Below are positions 27,251 to 30,551 of a stretch of DNA of 30,551 nt, in pieces. Below the pieces are notes generated by a model, which had not been told where the DNA came from, did no database searches, and saw nothing but the letters and a program-made list of their open reading frames with translations. Location: positions 1 through 30,551 of the forward strand of contig NZ_JAVRHT010000041.1 of NCBI RefSeq assembly GCF_031846415.1, in the 5' to 3' direction. Each line of letters starts with the position of its first letter. Position 1 is the stretch's first letter. This DNA is from Rubrivirga litoralis. Its GTDB lineage: Bacteria; Bacteroidota; Rhodothermia; Rhodothermales; Rubricoccaceae. Both the position numbers and the translations under genes were made by a program.

Positions 27251-29401
27251 ATGCCGGACCCGCCCGACCGCCCCACCCCGCTCCCCGACGACCCCGCCCC
27301 GGTGGGCGAGGGCGCCGCGCCGCGCCGCCCGGGCGCCGGCGACGGGGCGGGCGGGGCGGAAGGACGCGACCTCGTGCCCGTCTCCGACATCGGCCCCGGC
27401 ACGCACTCGCCCGACGCGGCCGCCGACGGTCCCGAGCCGGCCGAAGCCTATGACGGCGTCGGCACGAACGACCGCGCCGACGCGCCGTCGCTGACCGAGG
27501 CCGAACGCGACCGCGCCGCCGAGGGCGACGCCCGCCCGGCCGGACCGGGTGGCGACACGCCCGCCGCCACGCGCCACGCCCAGGCCGCGCCCGGCCCCGT
27601 CCGCGCCGCGCCCACCGCCCCGCCCGGGCGGGCGGGCGGGGCGGAAAGCGAGCGGGCGGTCGCCGCCGACCTCACGCGCCGCGCCCGGGCACGGCGCGAG
27701 GCGCTCGACCCCGACACGGCCGTGGCCCGCGAGGCCGGGTTCGAGGTCATGGACGTGAGCGGCGAGCCGCCGTCGCTCGTCCGCCGCTACTTCACGACGC
27801 TCCGCCACGCGCTCGGGCTCGTCTACGGGAGCGCCGTGGCCGTGGCCCGCGACCGCGAGCAGTTCTCGTGGGTGCGCGGGCTGCCGCTGTTCCTCATCAA
27901 GATCGCGGCGTTCTTCGTCCGCCCGCTCGTCCGGCGCGACCTCCGCGGGCTCCCGCTCGAGGTCCAGCTCCGGCGGCGGCTCGAGCTGCTCGGGCCGACG
28001 TACATCAAGCTGGGCCAGGTGCTTGCGCTCCGCGAGGACCTCCTGCCGCGGTTCGTGACCGAGGAGCTGAACAACCTGCTCGACCGGCTCCCGGTCATGC
28101 CGTTCCCCGAGTACCTCGACCGCGTGGCGAAGGGGCTCGGGCGGCCGGTCGACGAAATGTTCGCGCACATCGACCCGAAGCCCTTGGGGAGCGCGTCGAT
28201 CGGCCAGATCCACCCCGCCCGGACGGTCGGCGGCGACGACGTGATTCTGAAGGTGGTCAAGCCGCACATCTACGTGATCCTCAAGCGGGACGCGCGGCTG
28301 CTGGGCTTTTTCGGCTCGTTCCTCCAGGTGTTCTTTGCGCGCTACCAGCCCAAGAAGGTGCTCGACGAGTTCGCCGAGTACACGCTCCGCGAGGTCGACC
28401 TGCGGCGCGAGGCCGACAACGCCGAGCAGTTCGCGATCAACTTCGCCGACGTCCCGGGCGTCCGCTTCCCGACGATCTACCGCGAGTACTCGTCGCGGCT
28501 CGTGCTCACGATGGAGCGGTTCCGCGGGCTCCGCCCGGACTCGCCCGCCGCCCACGCGCTCCCGCTCGCGGCCCGCGAGGAGCTCGTGGACCTGGGCGCG
28601 CTGAGCATCATCCGCATGCTCTACCAGGACGGCTTCTTCCACGCCGACCTCCACCCGGGCAACATGTTCTTGCTCGACACCGAGCCCGACCCCGAGACCG
28701 GCGAGGTCCACCCCGAGATCGGCTTTATCGACCTCGGCATGGTCGGCTACTTCGACGGCGACCTCCGGCGGACGCTTTTGTACTACTACTTCTCGCTCGT
28801 GACCGGCGACGCCGAGAACGCGGCGCGCTACCTCGCCGCCGTGTCCGAGGCGGGCAAAAAGGCGGACCCTCGCGGGTTCCAGCGGGCGGTCGCCGAGCTG
28901 TGCCGGCGGTTCTACCGGGCGCAGCGGTACGGCGAGGTCAACGTGGGCCAGCTCATCCTGGAGTCGGTCGGGCTGGCGGGCCAGTACCGGATGTACTTCC
29001 CGGTCGAGATGGTGCTGATGACGAAGGCGCTGGTCACGTTCGAGGGCGTGGGCCAGACGCTCCTGCCCGGGTTCGACGTGGCCGAGGTGAGCCGGAAGCA
29101 CGTCAACAGCCTGTTCCGCAGCCAGTTCAACCCGGTCGCGCTCCTCAAGGAGAGCTTCCGCGGCGCGCCCGAGCTCGTCGACCTCATCGTGAAGAGCCCG
29201 ACGCTGATGTCCGAGGGCATCCGCTTTGTCGAGACCCGGATGCGGGCGCCGGCCACGTCGCCCTTGGCCGGCCTGCGAACAGCGCTCCTGTCGGGCGCCA
29301 GCCTGGTCTCGGGCGTCATCGCCGTGACGGCGGGCGGCCCGTGGTTCCTGTGGGGACCGCTGTTCGCGCTCGCGGCCGCCTTCGCGCTCAAGCGGTCGTA
29401 G
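27251..29401 (+). CDS. ABC1/AarF/UbiB-family atypical kinase
   Basis: This 716-residue protein has the ABC1 fold. The family-specific KxGQ motif is in YIKLGQVLALREDLLP (about 251-266), followed by GSASIGQIHPA (Ala/Gly-rich loop), TLREVDLRREADNAEQF, FHADLHPGNMFLL (catalytic HxDxHPGN, about 462) and IGFIDLGMVG (DFG-like). Two C-terminal hydrophobic segments (ALLSGASLVSGVIAVTAG, WFLWGPLFALAAAFAL) anchor it in the membrane. The kinase part lies after an unusual extension of about 165 residues rich in Pro, Ala, Gly and Asp, with several G-box copies in its DNA. Members act in quinone or lipid metabolism. Whether this cell makes ubiquinone is unknown, so no ubiB symbol is given. Confidence 0.9.
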   Translation: MPDPPDRPTPLPDDPAPVGEGAAPRRPGAGDGAGGAEGRDLVPVSDIGPGTHSPDAAADGPEPAEAYDGVGTNDRADAPSLTEAERDRAAEGDARPAGPGGDTPAATRHAQAAPGPVRAAPTAPPGRAGGAESERAVAADLTRRARARREALDPDTAVAREAGFEVMDVSGEPPSLVRRYFTTLRHALGLVYGSAVAVARDREQFSWVRGLPLFLIKIAAFFVRPLVRRDLRGLPLEVQLRRRLELLGPTYIKLGQVLALREDLLPRFVTEELNNLLDRLPVMPFPEYLDRVAKGLGRPVDEMFAHIDPKPLGSASIGQIHPARTVGGDDVILKVVKPHIYVILKRDARLLGFFGSFLQVFFARYQPKKVLDEFAEYTLREVDLRREADNAEQFAINFADVPGVRFPTIYREYSSRLVLTMERFRGLRPDSPAAHALPLAAREELVDLGALSIIRMLYQDGFFHADLHPGNMFLLDTEPDPETGEVHPEIGFIDLGMVGYFDGDLRRTLLYYYFSLVTGDAENAARYLAAVSEAGKKADPRGFQRAVAELCRRFYRAQRYGEVNVGQLILESVGLAGQYRMYFPVEMVLMTKALVTFEGVGQTLLPGFDVAEVSRKHVNSLFRSQFNPVALLKESFRGAPELVDLIVKSPTLMSEGIRFVETRMRAPATSPLAGLRTALLSGASLVSGVIAVTAGGPWFLWGPLFALAAAFALKRS

Positions 29402-29403
29402 AG

Positions 29404-29466
29404 CGGGAAGCGGGAAGCGGGAAGCGGGAAGCGGGAAGCGGGAAGCGGGAAGCGGGAAGCGGGAAG
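29404..29466 (+). repeat. Heptad tandem repeat (CGGGAAG)x9
   Basis: Nine perfect copies of CGGGAAG start two bases after the ABC1 stop and run into ATGGCCGCCCCGCCC. It is the longest heptad array in the window. Confidence 0.98.
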
Positions 29467-29521
29467 ATGGCCGCCCCGCCCCCGCGCGTGGGCGGGGTGG
29501 CGAAGGGAAAACGGCCTCGGC

Positions 29522-29556
29522 GGGCGGGGCGGGGAGCCCTCTCCCCCACCCCGCCC
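29522..29556 (-). terminator. G-box hairpin after the integrase gene
   Basis: The arms 29522-29534 and 29544-29556 pair over 13 positions with one mismatch that becomes a G-U wobble in minus-strand RNA, around a 9-base loop. It begins five bases after the integrase stop and lies between convergent genes. The design is nearly identical to 15513-15547. Confidence 0.55.
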
Positions 29557-29561
29557 GGCCC

Positions 29562-30542
29562 TCACGCGGGGCGGGGCGGCGGGTCGTCGAGCCGGTCGAG
29601 CGGGCTCTGCACGCGCAGCCCCGTGTGGCCGACGACGTGGAGGTAGACCTGGGTCGTGGCCAGCTTGGCGTGCCCGAGGAGGTGCTGCACGGTGCGGACG
29701 TCGACGCCGTCCTCGAGGAGGTGGGTCGCGAACGAGTGCCGGAGGGTGTGGCAGGAGGCCCGCTTCGGGATGCCCGCGGCCCGGACCGCCGTGCGAACCG
29801 CCTTCTGGACCGACGACGGCGCCCGGTGGTGGCGGTGGATCCGCCCAGTCCGCGGGTCGGCGGAGAGCCGGGCGGCGGGAAACAGGAACTGCCACTCGGG
29901 CCGGCGGCCGGCGCCCCGGTACTTCCGCTCCAGGGCGTGGGGCAGGACGGCCTCCCCGCCCCCGTCGGCGAGGTCGGCCTGGTGGAGCCGGCGCGCGCGG
30001 TCGGCCTGGGCCGCGAGCGGGGCCACGAGCGACCGCGGGAGGATCGCGACCCGGTCCTTCGCCCCCTTCCCCTCCCGCACGGTGATCTGGTGACGGTCGA
30101 GGTCGAGGTCCTGGAGGCGAAGCCGGAGGGCGCCGGAGAGGCGGAGGCCGGAGCCGTAGAGGAGCGAGGCGACCGTGCGGTCCACCCCGCTCATCCGGCC
30201 GAGGACGTCGAGGACCTCCTGCCTCGTGAGCACGACGGGGAGCTTCGGGGGCTTCCGCACGCGGACCAGCCCGCCCATCGTGCCCAGAGGTCGGCCGAGG
30301 ACGGCGTCGTAGAGGAAGAGGAGCGCGGAGAGCGCGAGCGTCTGGGTGCTGGCGGCGACGTCCCGCTCGACGGCGAGATGGTTGAGGAACGCCTGCACCT
30401 CGGGCTCGGCCATCTGGGCGGGGTGGCGGAGGTCGTGGAACCGGGCGTAGCGCTTGATCCAGTAGACGTAGGTCTGCTCCGTGCGGAGGCTCATCTGCCG
30501 CGACCGGAGAGCGGCGCGGGTGGCGTCGAGGAGCTCGGACAT
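29562..30542 (-). CDS. intI: Integron-type tyrosine recombinase (IntI-like)
   Basis: This 326-residue tyrosine recombinase has an N-terminal SAM-like domain (SLRTEQTYVYWIKRYARFH...STQTLALSALLFLY). The catalytic set is complete: Arg134 in YGSGLRL, Lys159 in GKGAKDR, His265 and Arg268 in HTLRHSFATHLL, His291 in LLGH and nucleophile Tyr300 in QVYLHV. The block at 189-223 (ADLADGGGEAVLPHALERKY, then EWQFLFPA) and RIHRHHRAPSSVQKAV matches the extra segment that separates integron integrases from XerC/XerD. A Gly replaces the usual acidic residue after GLRL. The ATG is nine bases from the window edge. The attI site and cassettes, if present in the usual arrangement, lie beyond it. No attC-like site was found on this side. 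Confidence 0.9.
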   Translation of the reverse strand: MSELLDATRAALRSRQMSLRTEQTYVYWIKRYARFHDLRHPAQMAEPEVQAFLNHLAVERDVAASTQTLALSALLFLYDAVLGRPLGTMGGLVRVRKPPKLPVVLTRQEVLDVLGRMSGVDRTVASLLYGSGLRLSGALRLRLQDLDLDRHQITVREGKGAKDRVAILPRSLVAPLAAQADRARRLHQADLADGGGEAVLPHALERKYRGAGRRPEWQFLFPAARLSADPRTGRIHRHHRAPSSVQKAVRTAVRAAGIPKRASCHTLRHSFATHLLEDGVDVRTVQHLLGHAKLATTQVYLHVVGHTGLRVQSPLDRLDDPPPRPA

Positions 30543-30551
30543 AGCGGGGCG

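Larger units (their letters stand above)
631..29581. repeat. Highly iterated 11-mer GGGCGGGGCGG (G-box) and its complement
   Basis: By hand I count about 90 exact copies on the two strands, plus about 20 copies of the GGGCGGGGTGG variant. They crowd every gap and occur in linkers or N-terminal extensions of proteins (grpE, kinase, S45 homologue, PolX-like). The conserved genes spt, icd, exbD, the S41 protease, OYE and HMG-CoA reductase have none. The count is manual and may be off by several. Confidence 0.9.

Noticed and set aside
26798..29101. 767-codon minus-strand open frame
   Set aside because: It is antisense to HMG-CoA reductase and the ABC1 kinase gene, which have complete catalytic motifs on the plus strand.
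29404..29466. Integron attC or attI site next to intI
   Set aside because: The sequence is a pure 7-mer array. No GTTRRRY/RYYYAAC core or attC-like paired arms were found between 29402 and 29561.

Overview
The window is very GC-rich DNA (most third codon positions are G or C) and densely packed with genes. It looks like a Rhodothermota/Bacteroidota-type bacterium. The content supporting this is a DUF4293 membrane protein, an ExbB-ExbD-ExbD operon with an extra small membrane protein, serine palmitoyltransferase for sphingolipids, and TAnnTT-type -7 promoter elements in place of Shine-Dalgarno-led starts. A Rubricoccaceae-like member is my guess from the GC-rich style; this is inference, since no rRNA is present.

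Layout. Positions 1-3781 (minus strand) hold a truncated flavin reductase and the heat-shock cluster hrcA-grpE-dnaJ. Positions 4152-5961 hold a DoxX/DUF417-like membrane protein (+) converging on an Old Yellow Enzyme reductase (-). Positions 6116-11381 (+) hold an envelope/lipid group: a GT28-like glycosyltransferase, serine palmitoyltransferase, a GNAT-fold acyltransferase that is a good candidate for the bacterial ceramide synthase, and a GT2 glycosyltransferase. Positions 11413-18347 (-) hold an EamA transporter, a DUF4293 protein, NAD-type isocitrate dehydrogenase, the exbB/small protein/exbD/exbD operon with its own promoter and intrinsic terminator, and an S41 processing protease. Positions 18672-23744 (+) hold a PolX-like protein whose polymerase site has been lost, a penicillin-acylase homologue lacking its nucleophile, and a BadF/GlcNAc-kinase-like ATPase. 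Positions 23793-25191 hold endonuclease III (-) and a GNAT (+). Positions 25389-29401 (+) hold HMG-CoA reductase and an ABC1/UbiB-family kinase with a long disordered N-terminus. At the right edge (29562-30542, -) is an integron-type tyrosine recombinase, IntI-like; any attI site and cassettes would lie outside the window.

The most unusual feature is the DNA between and within the genes. The 11-mer GGGCGGGGCGG, on either strand, occurs about 90 times by hand count (roughly one per 340 bp). It is absent from the most conserved genes and concentrated in gaps and protein linkers. Inverted pairs sit immediately after stop codons (dnaJ, the DoxX-like gene, icd, exbB, intI and others), where they form strong hairpins. 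Single copies precede TAGCTT-like -7 elements, and the complement often directly abuts the start codon. The arrangement resembles DNA-uptake sequences or other highly iterated motifs that double as terminators.

Two further repeat families share the same gaps. One is heptanucleotide tandem arrays starting at stop codons, with a different unit at each locus but a common AAGAT/CCGCCCCGCCC border. The other is GTAG-headed palindromes whose stem sequence differs between types while pairing is kept.
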